Source: Pterobdella sp. o SKG-2022 (lineage: Eukaryota; Annelida; Clitellata; Hirudinida; Piscicolidae). From it: a stretch of 64,000 nucleotides of DNA. This document shows positions 41,974-54,500 of the stretch, in pieces (position 1 is the stretch's first letter; each line of letters opens with the position of its first letter). The translations under genes and the position numbers were made by a program. The notes beneath the pieces were generated by a model. That model searched no databases. It saw only the letters and a list, made by a program, of their open reading frames with translations, and was not told the origin of the DNA. The stretch covers positions 10,370,038 through 10,434,037 of the forward strand of contig OZ038322.1 in assembly GCA_964035795.1 (NCBI GenBank), in the 5' to 3' direction.

Positions 41974-44356
41974 ATGAATGCCGGTCAAAAAGTTACGATA
42001 AATCCGTATGATACAGAAGCCTGGAATTTATTATTCAAGGAAGCTCAGGTTTAATTAATTGCTTTGTATTAACAGTTATTACTAATACAATATTTATCAA
42101 CATCAATGAAGAAAAATTTTCTAACGTTACATTTGTTCAATTTTAATGAATAGGGTAAGAAGATAGAAGAAGCCAGGCCTATTTATGAAAGGGTGATCAG
42201 TCAATTTCCATCATCAGGAAGATTTTGGAGATTGTATATAGAACATGAAATAAAATCAAAATCTTATGAAAAAGTTGAAAAATTATTTCAAAGATGTTTA
42301 ATAAGAGTTTGTCATGTAGATTTATGGAAGCTATATTTGAAATATACACGAGAAACAAAATCGAAAGAACCAAATTTTAGAGAAAAAATGGCCCAAGCTT
42401 ACAATTTTGCTCTTGATAAAATTGGTCTTGATATAAATTCAAATGCCATTTGGCTGGATTATATAAACTTTCTCAGATCAGTAGAAACAGCAGGTTCTTA
42501 TGCTGAAAGTCAAAGAATTGTAGGAGTTCGACGAATGTTTCATAAAGCAATAGTTAGTCCTATAAAAGATTTAGATACCTTATGGAAAGATTATTGTCAG
42601 TTTGAAACAAGTGTAAATCAAGTGTTGGCAAAGAAAATGCAAGAAGACAAAGTAAAAGAATACCAAAATGCTCGTAGAGTTGCTAAAGAATATGAGGTTA
42701 TTACAAAGGGAATTAATAAAAATGCATTGTCTGTGAGACCAAGAAATAATGCAGAAGATAATAGACAACTGGAATTGTGGAAAAAATATATTGAATGGGA
42801 AAAAGACAATCCTTTGAGAGCAGAAGATTTAACTGTGGTGATCAGCAGAGTAATGTTTGCATATGAGCAATGTTTATTGTGTTGTGCTTTACATCCTGAA
42901 GTTTGGATAGATGCTGCTCAGTATTTGCAAGAATCCATCCATGCAATTTCAGAAAAAGGAAATGATGCATCAAACAAAATGCTGGGTGCTGAAGTTTCAT
43001 CACTGTTTGAGAGAGCTCTCTCTTTTGGTCTCCATAATTGTCTTCTCATATATTTTTGTCTTGCTGATTTTGAAGAAGAGAATAGACAATATGACAAAGT
43101 ACATGAGATTTATAAAAAGGCTCTTGCAATTCCTGATAATGAAGTAACTTTAGTATATATTCAATACATGAGGTTTGTGCGTAGATCAGAAGGTTTAGCA
43201 TCTCTTAGAAAGATATTTCGAATGGCAAGGCAAGATTCTCGGGTAAAGTATCATGTATATATTTATGCTGCTTTGGTGGAAAGTAACTTCAACAGAGCAT
43301 CTGTAGTACCCATGAGAATATTGTCATTAGCACTTGATAAGTTCAAAGATCAATCTGATTTCATAATAAGATTTGTTAACTTTGCTACTTATCCACACGA
43401 TACTTCAACCATGAGAATCTTTTTTGAACGCATCCTTTCAACTGATTTGACAGCAGAACAGGCATCAGAAGTGTGGGACCGCTTTGCAGAGTTGGAATGT
43501 AACCTTGGAGATTTAACAAGTATTTTGCATCTAGAAAAAAGGCGTTTGACTTACTTTCCTGAACACATGCCAAGCAAACAATTGGCTCTTTTCATAGATA
43601 GATTTAGATTTCTCGATTTGTTACCATGCCAGCCATCAGAACTCAAATCAATGGGTTTCAAGGAATACGTTAAACCACCTGCTCATTCATTTACTTCTTT
43701 ATGCACCCAAATTACTATAGGAACAGAGGGATTAACAGATATGATTAAAAAAGACAAAGACTCTGCATACATCACTCCGCAGAATTTCAATGACTTCACA
43801 ACCAGGCACAAAAAAACGCTTCCAAGAGTGAACCAGATGTTACCATTCAAACCCAAGGTAGGACCCATGGATTTATCATTCTCTGTGGCTGGAGGTGTCT
43901 TTCCTCCACCACCCGTGATCAATGAACTAATTGCCAAACTTCCTCCTCCTGACTCTTTCACTGGTCCTTACGTTGTCATCGATAAACTCATTTCATTCAT
44001 CCAAGGAGTCAACATGACTGATGGTTTGTTCTAGTTTTCATCGTTTTTCAATCAATACTTCACTATAATACATTTTTATATTATTATTTCAATTTATTAC
44101 TATTCATTCTATATGAAATAACTTTTTTTATCATCCACTAGAATATGTGCACGAATCATTGCAAAATGGTGGCAAAGACCAGCTGATAGATGCTGGGACG
44201 CAGTTATCCATTCAAACATCACTGGTCCGCAAAAGAAGAAATATCCACGGCAACAATGAATTGAACAGTGATGATGAAAATTCACTCAATCAAAATGCCT
44301 CTGAAAATGTTTTCATGAACAGACAAAAAAATAAGGTTTTAAGAGTGACTGAGTAA
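41974..44356 (+). CDS. CSTF3: Cleavage stimulation factor subunit 3 (CstF-77, suppressor of forked)
   Basis: Three exons: 41974-42048, 42154-44023, 44142-44356; 2160 nt, 719 residues, against 717 in human. The protein opens with INPYDTEAWNLLFKEAQ and continues as HAT (half-a-TPR) repeats over about residues 10-530, for example ARPIYERVISQFPSSGRFWR, LWKKYIEWEKDNPLRAED and VRRMFHKAIVSPIKDLDTLW. The Suf-type end follows, with a proline-rich GGVFPPPPVINELIAKLPPP block, then a short charged tail. CstF-77 is the dimeric scaffold of the complex that binds downstream GU-rich RNA and drives mRNA 3' cleavage in the nucleus. Almost all of it lies in one very long exon, unusual for this window. An AATAAA at 44567 could serve its 3' end. 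It converges with the desaturase gene 513 bp downstream. Confidence 0.96.
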
Positions 44357-44869
44357 TCGTGGTTCCATTCATGCCTCACATTTCAAAAACTATGTTTTAT
44401 ACAAATGAGTTTTAACCGTTAGATTTTATGAATTATATTCAATAACGAATACTATAAATATTATAATTATTATAAATAACCTTATTTTATTTATTTCGAT
44501 ATATTTATTTTCCACGCTAGTTTGTCGAATAAAATAATTCAACGTCTTTTATGAAGTTCATAGCCAAATAAATTTTATTTATGTAGACATCAAGTATTTG
44601 GAGGGAGGCAATATTTTCTAAAAAAATTTTAGTTTAATGCATCAGCATTTCGAGTAAAAACGATGGCAAACTTGAAAATTGAAATTCTTATATCAAACAC
44701 AAACAAACCTATCAAATAAATGTCGTTTCCTTTTTTGGGTTTATAAAACTCAACATTTAAGGTAAATGTTTAAATTATTCGAAAAAATTGCAAGAGAAGT
44801 CATGAAAAGCGTATTAATTTTGAGAAAGCTCTAAATATGCTGGATGTTCAGTGAAATACAAAAATGATA
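44357..44869. other. Convergent intergenic region with poly(A) signal
   Basis: Shared 3' space of CSTF3 (plus) and the desaturase (minus). AATAAA at 44567-44572 is on the plus strand. No coding sequence seen. Confidence 0.5.
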
Positions 44870-46140
44870 CTACTGAGCTTTCTTGGCTTCGTTCTTCAAG
44901 ATATCCTCTTCACTCTTTCCATGAGGCAAGTACCCAATGCCTCTAGCATGAGGGCCCATCTCATCATCCCACACAAAATCCCATAAAACCTTCAACCAAC
45001 TCGTGTGATGTGGCAGATCATCGTAAAACTCTGGACACATTTTTTTTAGTTCTGGTAGCTTTCTATATGGAATGTATGGAAAGTCGTGGTGTTCAACATG
45101 ATAACCGAGGTTGTACATGAAAAAGTTGCCAATTCCGTAATAGCTATGTGTTGCTTGGCCTTTCGTGAAAAGATAATGCTCCGAAAAAAAATGCCCAGAC
45201 AACCAATGCAGACCACCTTGCCCCAACAATGAACCCGCTAAGAAGTAAACCAAGGGAATGAGTCCTAAAAAGTAAACAACAAGAGCGTTGAATGCCATTT
45301 GAACAATAAAGTTCACAATCTCCATTTTCCATACGGGTGCAGGGTTCTTAAAATATGGTCTTAGACCGTGAATCGCTGGGTGTAAAAGAAGCCAAATGAT
45401 TTTAGTGATGGGATACTTGAAGAGGTATGTTTCAGGAACAGTAGGAATATCCACGTCAAACGTATCGTGGCCCATGAAGCGGTGATGGTCAGAGTGGTAC
45501 TTCTTATAAGTCACTGACATCGGTATACCCCACGGTAAATTGGCTATTATGCCCAAAATTCTGTTTCTCAAAGGGTGCTTGTGGCCAAATGCCAGATTGT
45601 GACCTAAAAAATCATTGCATGGAGTTTTTAAAATTCATAACTTATAAACCAACAATTTGAAACAAAGATCAAAGTATTACCAATCTCATGCATAGCGGCT
45701 CCAAGAGAATGATTGCAGGTGGCACCAATAATGTAAGCCGCTATCAACACTGTGGGCCAAGAGGAATTCCTCACCAAATATGCTGTCAGCAATTGCAAAA
45801 GTACTGTAGCCACAACAGGTAGAGTGATGAAAGGATCATAACCCATCAACTTTTTCACCTTCATATTAATTCAACTAAATACATTTTTAATAAGAAAAAC
45901 TTTTAAACAAGCGATAATTTTAAATAAAAATCCACAAATTCGTTTTGACTGATTATATGTATAAATAATTGAAACAGTAGCACAAACTTCAGGATGCGCC
46001 TTGAGAATAGCCTGTCTGCGTTGCACGTGTGGTTCTTCATCGAAGACCCACCCTTCGTGAGGGTGGTCGACCTTGAATCCCAGGGTTATGAACTCGTGGA
46101 AAAAAGTCCTTAATCGTTTAGTCACGTCATCTGCTGTCAT
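44870..46140 (-). CDS. DEGS1: Sphingolipid delta-4 desaturase (DES1/DEGS1)
   Basis: Three exons: 46140-45988, 45858-45681, 45603-44870; 1065 nt, 354 residues. All three histidine boxes of a membrane di-iron desaturase are present: HEIGH (split by intron 2), HSDHH, and HVEHH in YNLGYHVEHHDFPYIP. The N-terminal lipid desaturase signature VFDEEPHVQRRQAIL is present, and hydrophobic segments (TLPVVATVLLQLLTAYLV, FNALVVYFLGLIPLVYFLAG) span the ER membrane. The enzyme introduces the 4,5-trans double bond in dihydroceramide to make ceramide. The protein is about 30 residues longer than human DEGS1, mainly through an N-terminal extension before the VFDEEPH motif (MTADDVTKRLRTFFHEFITL). The chosen ATG is the first in frame; a start nearer the motif cannot be excluded. 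Donor GTTTGT after codon 51 is weak but phase-consistent. Confidence 0.95.
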
Positions 46141-49100
46141 CTCTGAAGATATTTGGGTACTTTATATTTGAAAAACTACTTATTGTAAATTATAAGTAAA
46201 CTTTTTATTTTATGTAAATTACTTTATTAGTTTTTTGTTACTATAATCCAATTAGTATATTTCTTCTAATGAAAATACCTTTTTTAAAGTTTAAAAAATT
46301 TAGTTATAACGAAATTATTGATTGATATAGAAATTGAAATACTCTAAAATATTTATACACAGCTCCACGATATTAAATAAATCTATATCAGGTGTCAAAG
46401 TTTTAAAATAGCTAATAATTAAATGACTAAGAACTTTATAGTACAACAATTCAAAATTACAATAAAACGTACATTATATAACACTATCAAAATGAAGGTT
46501 TAAAAATATCTCCTTTTGGACTATAAAAAATCAAAATAATTTAGATTAAAAAGTGCAATAAAACACCATCAATATATTGATTTTATTTTAGCTCGTTTGT
46601 GCCCAGTTCTACACAACCCAAGTTTTTAAAAATTATTGGTTAGTATTTACCAAAAAACAATTCCTTTTTTTGACCAAGTGGAGTTTCATCTTCAACATTC
46701 AATTAGTTTTTTCTGGTTTTCCGATTAATTTTTTTATATTCAAGCTTAAACTTGTCTAAACTTCACTTTAACGGGCGGTTATTGAACGATATTTAAGCAA
46801 GGGATAATAAATTATGGATGTAGTTAGAAACAATAAAACTTTTTGAGATTATCCTTATTAACTATTATAAAGTTTTAAAAACAACGATACATATGAAACT
46901 TAATTTATAACTGTTTAAACATTATCTTACATACTTTATTTCTAATTATTAGTATAATTGTACTTGAGAAAGATTTTCAGTAATTTATTGGATAACTTTT
47001 GAACGTAGTACACTGAAATTTTGTATAGATTTGGTCAATATAGAATGAGGAATTCATAAAAGCCAACCAAAATCTTCTAAGGAGATATTTATTATATTAA
47101 AAGGATGAAACACTTCAGTTAAAACTATATAATACAAAAAATCACACAAAAATTGTGTATTAATTGAATCAAGTTGAACATTTTACCTAATTTAGTAGAA
47201 ATCCCACTTTTAAAAACTGGACTATATCAACCATCAAACTCAATGATAGACGAGTTTTTTGTTTTCATCAATTCAATTAATTTCAATTTGATGTATACAA
47301 CATGAAATGTAGACTAATTAAAAAAATCTTGTAGAAGAAGAACTTTGGTAAACGTTGTATAAGGTGATTAAAAAATGTAAAGGTAGGCTACTTTCGTTTT
47401 ACCTGATCGTTCCTGACACCGGGCATACAAAGATTAAATCATAAATAATTTTTTTTTCTTTTTATTTCTAATTATTTCTAATTATTTTTAATTATTTTGT
47501 CTTTTAAATTAAAAACCATTATTATATTTTATTTGAAATATTCATTTAAAAAATTTGATAACTCTAGCGACAAACCATAGTTTATCAAATGAACTTTTGA
47601 GAGAACTTTTGTGTTTCGAAAAATTTATATTTAAAAAAAATGCTTAAACTAATAAAAAAATTTCATTCAATGAATAAAATGACAAATTTTTAAAATAAAT
47701 TTTCACTATAAAACACTTCTTTTTAACTATCTTGTATCAGTTTATTCTCCAAAATAAATTTTCAAAAATATAAATATTTGGCTGTTATTATCAAAAATTG
47801 AATTTAAAATCCGCAAAAAATGTCAAACTTTAGGTAAACCCTCAAATGAAACTTATACCAGCAAAACTATCCCAACAGAACCTCACATTCTCAACCACCG
47901 AGCAAAACTATAAGTTTTCATCCTCATATTACTATCTAATGAAATGATGGTACATAAAATTTAAAAAATGTTCTCATTATCGCTCCTAGGCTGATACTAG
48001 AACCTTTTTAGTTTCATAAACTCTGTTCTGCAAACAATTAGTCGATGAAAAAGCAAATTAAATAACAAAGTTGATGAATCTTTTTGAGACGGCTTTTAAA
48101 CAAGTCACACAAGCAATAGCTTCGTTTGAGATTTTCAATAAGTAAAATAAAAGTCAATTTTCAAAAAGCTAAGACAAGAAACTGAGGCACCCTCGTTCGA
48201 CCTGATATGAGATTTAACATAATGGTAATGACAAAAAATGAGCCTTATCAATAAATGTTAGGAAACGACTCTAAAATATGGCTATAATGGTATAAGCAAG
48301 ATTTTATTTGCAAGTTTTGAAATTATTTTCGAAAAATACGTATAAACTTGTAGGTGCTAATGGAAACTTGGCTCGGTTCTTCATCGACTGTTGTTTATAA
48401 CGTTGAGATTTGATAATGCGTCGTATTCAAGCTCAGATGACTTGGATCTAGTTACGTTTAAATTGATAGTATATTAGTAGTACTTGCCCTTTGACGATTA
48501 TATTTGCTTTAGAAGCTAGGTAAAAAACTTAGGTTTTTAACATGGAAAAGTCAATCATCAAATATTTAAAAAAAAAACTTGGAAATATTTAATAAAACAA
48601 AATGTTTTCAAAATAAAATCTTTATAATGATCGTCAATAGAATCCTAACGAATCAGATGGCGGTGTGATCAACTATATTGAAGCTATGCAAATTTAAAAC
48701 ACTTTAAAAACACCAAAACTACCCTTCAGTATGTTTTCTTAGTGGAAAAGCAAGAAGCATTTCCTATCATTGGATGTCAAGCTATTAGGCAAATGTGACT
48801 AACTGCTGATTAAATATAGAATTATTTGTTTGTTTTCATTTACAAATGTTTACTTTCAAATTATTGTTATAATCCACTTTGGTGTTTTGCTCGATGATTG
48901 CTGAGTTTCCAACCAGCTGAAATATGCGAGAAAAACTTACGAAAATTTTTTTCGAATTCCGAAGTTTTTTAATACTTTAAAATTAAAAAATTTGAAACAT
49001 TTTATAATAGAATCATTGTTTTTCAATTCATAAAATTATAAAAGCTTACAAAAAAGATTAAATGTGAAACTTCTTTTATTAAATTCATTGAAAAATTCAG

Positions 49101-49579
49101 GATAAGTTTAGTCTTATTATGAAACGTTAGCTAACGCTCATGAAATATTATTTAAAACACATACGATGTCTTGAAAAATTATAAAATATTTTTACAAAAT
49201 ATTGTTTAGGTTGAAAAATTAAAGCATTTGTATATCACAAAAAAATGAAACATATATATATGTACTAGAAAATATTTAGAGTTCATATGTAGCTGGAGAT
49301 GGATTGAAGAGGGAATTGACGACTGAAGCGACCTACATATAACCTCGACGCTGAAAAATTTGGAGACAAAAATTACCAAATAACTTAAATAAGTATTTAA
49401 CTTTGATTACTGAAGTGTTCAAAAACTGAAACTTATTGAAGACAACTTTGATAGCAGCATTTAAACTTTTAGGAGCCATTTCAAACTTCTTTCGAATCAA
49501 AATAACTTCCCTTTGTTAAATAACTTATTAAACCAAATAAACCTTTTTTAAAAAACTTCTAGGGTAGCTGAAAGACAAA
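46141..49579. other. AT-rich intergenic stretch
   Basis: About 3.4 kb between the desaturase start and the neuropeptide start, which are divergent. No exon, RNA gene or clear repeat is visible. The part after 49300 includes less A/T-biased sequence that may be the neuropeptide promoter. Confidence 0.45.
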
Positions 49580-49954
49580 ATGGCGATAAAAACGAGCAAA
49601 ATAATCATAGCAATTGTTATAATCAACATCATAATGGAAGTTAGTGCGAGAGATAAGCAACTACATATCTGGAAGCCATCTGGAAGGTGGGGCAAGAGAA
49701 AAAGTCATGACAGCTCGGGATTATTTTACATAGGCAAGCTGCAAAATTCAGATAACCACTTAGATGAAGCCCCTGCATGGCAACTGGGTGAAAATAACAG
49801 AAAAAACAGTGGTGAAAATTTTATAGAGTATAGTGTGCTTGATGGTGAAATTCTCGAAAAAGAGATTGGTGATAGTTATGACGAAGAGAAGAAAGAGACG
49901 GGAGACAATCGGGCGAGAAGCTCTTTTAACTCATATGGTAATTTCAAGCTTTAA
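49580..49954 (+). CDS. Luqin-like amidated neuropeptide precursor
   Basis: Open frame of 124 residues. MAIKTSKIIIAIVIINIIMEVSA is a signal peptide. Directly behind it comes RDKQLHIWKPSGRWGKRK: a W-K-P-x-G-R-W core, a glycine amide donor and a KRK convertase site. The predicted product is QLHIWKPSGRW-amide, possibly with pyroglutamate. Luqin peptides of molluscs and annelids have W-R-P-Q-G-R-F-amide, and their precursors also carry one peptide copy straight after the signal, so the layout agrees. The rest is acidic and Ser/Asn-rich, without the Cys pair usual at luqin C-termini. A GGTAATTT donor at 49935 (phase 1) suggests the stop at 49954 may be intronic and the Cys region lies in a later exon. 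An allatostatin-B/MIP peptide (W-x6-W-amide) is the alternative, but spacing and copy number fit it less well. Confidence 0.65.
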   Translation: MAIKTSKIIIAIVIINIIMEVSARDKQLHIWKPSGRWGKRKSHDSSGLFYIGKLQNSDNHLDEAPAWQLGENNRKNSGENFIEYSVLDGEILEKEIGDSYDEEKKETGDNRARSSFNSYGNFKL

Positions 49955-51000
49955 ACAAAATTTTGAAATTGAAAATTTTTAAATTGTGAATAAGAGTAAT
50001 TGTATTTACGGGTCTTTTTGAAAAATATGAAACCGGAGTTTTGGAATTGCTAAAAAAGTTAGTTTTTCGATATTTTGAAAACATTATTATCAGGTAACTG
50101 ACGGAATCACCTTTAAAATCAGATTTGTGTTAAAATTAATATTAATTAATTTTGAGTATTACACATCTGTATTTTTTATTAATTAGAGTCATTAGCTATT
50201 TGTATTCTAAATTTTTTTCGTCCAGACAGGCTATCATTCACATCGTGAAAAAAATGAGATGGAAAAGAAAAATTAAAAATTGTTCGATTTATCTTCAGAT
50301 TTGCCTTATTGAAACAATAGTCTAAATGATTTTTATTTAAAATTTATAATTTGAAAATAATTTTTATGAACAATAATTTTTGAAAGCGCTTATTTATTCA
50401 ATCTTCAAAAATTATATGGAAGATTTTTTGAATATATTTTTTCAAATAAATAAATAACGGAGTTAAAAGAACAAACATGTTTAAAAATAAACAATGAACA
50501 CTAAAAAAATGAACCTACTTATTTGTGAAATCATATCATTCTTTCTTACAAATAAAAAAATTAAAACAATGAACTCACAAATTTGAATCATTGTTTAATC
50601 TCTGCATAACAAATAAAAGTGTCAACTGAGCATCGAAGATCTACACAGACTACAACCGCGTTCCGAATGGCTTGGTTCTCGCTGCTCACGATGGCCCGTG
50701 ATAACCTCACCAACGGCCGCTTCTTAAACTTAGATGTGTTTTTTTTGTCTAAAAAAATAAACAAGGCGTTTAAACTAGTGATTCTCAAAGTTTCTGCAGC
50801 TATTGAGACAAAAATGTAGTCACTTGAAAGACTATTTTTTAGAATTTTCGCTGATTCTGATATCAAGACCCCCGACTAAGGTTGGCTACTGCTTATAGCA
50901 TGTGATGACATAAAAAAAGCCTAAACATGTGACGTTCCAGATGAGACATTTTCAAGCTTTATACGGAAAACTTGTAAGCACGTTATTTTTATTACACACG
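49955..51000. other. Region downstream of the neuropeptide exon
   Basis: A/T-rich up to about 50600, then a markedly less A/T-biased block at 50620-50720 with overlapping short ORFs on both strands, none recognisable. 50860-51000 leads into the dispersed repeat and may be part of it. Confidence 0.35.
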
Positions 51001-51355
51001 TGTTCCACCGTGTAGGTTAGGAACGTACTCTATCTTCATCATCAGGCTGTTAGTGTTGGTCGGCTTAGGATGTTTCTTTGCTAATTAAGAACTTGTCCTA
51101 AAAACCTAGTCTGATGAGAGCAGACTGATGAAACAGTCTGTGTGGGGTCCTCCAAAAAAATTATCTTGAAACAAAATAAAATCAGTAAGCCCAAAGGATT
51201 ACTGGAGGACAAGGAAGGGTTGTTTAGATTTGTACCCTGAAAAGGTAACAACCCCACCAACTAGCAGGCCTAAACGCTAGGACGTAGATGCCTTTTAATG
51301 TCATGCTTTGGACAGGTGCCTTTTAACGTCATACCCTGGTCGTTTGCCGTCATTT
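51001..51355. repeat. Dispersed repeat, copy 2
   Basis: Aligns in order and orientation with 8606-8910. It has a tandemly doubled CCTTTTAA(T/C)GTCAT end (51292-51335). On the minus strand it contains an open stretch reading LMMKIEYVPNLHGGTRV before a stop, which copy 1 has lost through a deletion. It may be the 3' part of an old retroelement, but no enzyme domain is preserved. Confidence 0.75.
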
Positions 51356-51540
51356 CAGTCAAGACCTTAAAGATTCAACTGGCTTTAACATCCTACTTTG
51401 TCAAATGCGCGTTTGATTATGTCTTTTCATGGCTGGAGTCTGGGGATTCACCCTGCATTCAGTGTGCAAGCAAGTGGATGTCGGTCGAGTACGTTTACCC
51501 AAACTCAACAACGAAATTTGTGCTGAAAACACAGTCGTAA
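51353..51540 (+). other. Candidate exon downstream of the neuropeptide gene
   Basis: After a TCATTTCAG acceptor a 62-codon open frame runs to TAA at 51540 and contains FVKCAFDYVFSWLESG and CIQC. Its phase matches the putative donor of the luqin-like exon at 49935. It abuts the dispersed repeat and could equally be transposon debris. An AATAAA-type hexamer lies about 170 bp downstream. Confidence 0.2.
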
Positions 51541-54500
51541 ACCAAAATGGAGAGATATTTGCAATCCGTTTTTTTGTCTAAAAACCCGTCTTTTGTGAAA
51601 CGACGAAATAATCAGCCAGCCACCAGCTTAAGTTCTTGAAACCGAAATATAGTTAGAATTTATCATGTTTAATGTTTTATAATACTTACCACAAAAGTGG
51701 AAAACAAAATAAATTTTGAAGAAACAGTTATACTATTATCAATTGAAGATGAAAAGTGCACTTTAAATAATTATATATAAAAAAACTATTGTGAAATGAG
51801 TAGACAACTTTAAAAAGTAACTAGTTTATATAAATAATACACAAATTAACTCTAAAACAAATTTTCCATTTAGTTTAAGTTGAAAATTTTTTTCATTAAA
51901 CATTTTTGAAATATAAAAATATATCTCAAAATGTGAAAGTCTTAGTTATTTTGATAAGCTAGTTGTTATCCCTTGTTTTTTGTTGACACTTTTGTTATAT
52001 GTTTCAACAAACTAAACTCACTTCAACTACAGTAATTTCAAAGTACTTTGAAACATTAACAAAAAAAATCATCCAAACAAAGTTTAGAGGTACCTATTGA
52101 ATTTTAAGAATTAATGTTTTCGACGATATAGTTACATTAGCTATAAAGGAGTAATTATTATTGACGTTTGGTAATGGCGTTTTAGTTACATACCTTCAAT
52201 TTGTGTATACCGTCGGCATTTTTGATCAATAAATCTGAGACCGGAAGCGTTTGACAACAGTTTTAGAAACATAAAGGCATTTAAAGTTATTGCCGTTTCA
52301 ACATTATGTGAAACAACTACAAAATTACTCATTTTTCAATATTTGGTTTTAACTAGTTATTTCACGCTCTAATTGGGCAAAAAAGTATAATTTAACTTTT
52401 TTGTACCTTTTAAAAACGAAACAATTTAATTTAAATTGATTTTTTGTGAAATTATCTTTTTCAATTGAAACTATGTTAGAGTTTTCATTTGAAACAAAAC
52501 CCTCATATACTCGTATTTAAAACTAAAAATGAGGGTATTAAAAACTAGAAAAATTTTTGAAAACTTACATTATCAAGTACTTCAAAAGCTGCATATAGTT
52601 TTATAAAAAACTTAACTGTTGCATCTAATACATTTCGTTTCAGACTAATCGAAGACCATCATATGGTTATAATCAAGCGATAGTATTTGTATTTTATTGT
52701 CATTCCTCTTTCATAAATGGCAACGAATGCATTCTAATTTCCTTTTTAACCATTTAAAACTGCTCTCCAACTTCCTGCGAAACTTTAGTTCACAACCTGG
52801 TTTTATGGCAGTCTCACAGATCATGTTTTGGGTTGTTTTAAATTCAAATTGAGCTTTTTCAATAGACAGGTACCTCATTCTATCAAGAAAGCTAAAATTT
52901 GATTCTCGGCACCTCATCTTCATCATGTAATATCGCCTTATTTGACTGCTGATTTAGAAATACGGTTCAATATACCACATACACCATACAATTACGAATG
53001 GAATTACAGTAGCATGAACTCCAATGGTTTTTAGACCACATCTTTATTTAATAGAAATACATATACTAATTGAAAAAATTTTGAAAAATATGCACTAAAA
53101 ACTGGGTCTAGGAATATAGAAAAACCGTTGAAATAGTGAACATACGAGCGAGTACGTAACAGCATATATATCTTCTGAAGTTGTTGTGAGGCTGTTTAAG
53201 CCATTAAGTTTACAATTACTTTTTAATTCCTTACTTATTTCAATTTTATTTCATAAACTCTCGCTCTTTTCTTAATATTTACATTTGTATCATTATGGCT
53301 CTATTTCACTGCATGTCACTCTATTTATCTATTTAGTTTCTTTTTCTGATTCTTTCATATATAACTTTTACCTGAAGTTATGCATTCAAAATAAGTTTAT
53401 TTTTAAAAATATTAACTCATCAATTATTACTAATTTTGTTTATCATGGGTTGGTGAAAAAATGATTAATTTTCGTAAAAATTTGCTTATAGCCGAATGCC
53501 TGAAAACTCGGCCGTTTCCAACCGTATCGAAATATATGCCCACAAACAAAATAAAAGTCCATTATTTAACCGTGTATAGGAAGTCTTAATTGAAATATTT
53601 TAATTGCTTTATTTGATTAGCTTTTTCTGAAGTTGACAAACTTTATGATGGTGTGTCATTTCGAGATATTAACTCCAACCATTTAAGTCACTAATTACTC
53701 TTTCCCTTTCTTATTGTAGAAAAATATCATTTTCCAACGAGTCTAAAGTTTTGTAAGTAATGAAATATTCAGCGACAACATTCAGAAAAAACTTCTAAGA
53801 TACATCCATCAAGGAGAGAGAGAATTTTATAATTAATTCTAGAGATATTATCCTGCTATAACTCATTTGAGATGCTCATAAAATATTATGGACTGAGATT
53901 GTTCATATCAGACACTTGCTTTTAACAAGCATATTTAATATTTAGTTTTTACACTTTCTTCTGTGTCTGTAAAAACCAATTTGAGCTTTGCAAACTTTGC
54001 CATGGCTGCAAATAAAAGAAGATGGTTGTAGAGCTAGTTCGATTTTTTTCTATTTTTGATGCTTATTTCAAAAACAAATTCCATTTTTTTAATAAAACTT
54101 CTTTTTTTGTCTTTACTTTCCAAGGGATTCTTTGAAAAAGCAGATACTCCCAGATAATTGGTGATGCTCATGCAATCCTTGCTGTATTCTTGTTTAGAAA
54201 GACTCAAGAGAAAACTAAGTTTTTTGCGAACTTGGAAGGGAGTGTTAAAAATTTTTATTTCTCTTTCTCTCTAGGCGCATTTTTCTGATTCGAACTTTTT
54301 GCTCCGTCTAGCAACGTTTCTTTTCTTCCCACTGGATTTTACCTAGAGCTTATTTTTTTGTTTTATAAAAGCGTATATTCATCACATAAAAGCGTGATAC
54401 TCATGTTTGCTTGTCATCTTTCTCATTTGAAACGAAATATTTGAAGCTCAAATAAGATTTTGAGCTGTTTTATAGAATCAAAATTGAATTATAAAGCCAC

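Noticed and set aside
42580..42809. Two minus-strand ORFs of 62-63 codons inside CSTF3
   Set aside because: Antisense shadows of the long CSTF3 exon.
51095..51150. Hammerhead ribozyme-like CTGATGA...GAAAC in dispersed repeat copy 2
   Set aside because: The sequence between the two boxes cannot form a stem II next to CTGATGA, and copy 1 lacks the CTGATGA box, so no ribozyme fold can be supported.
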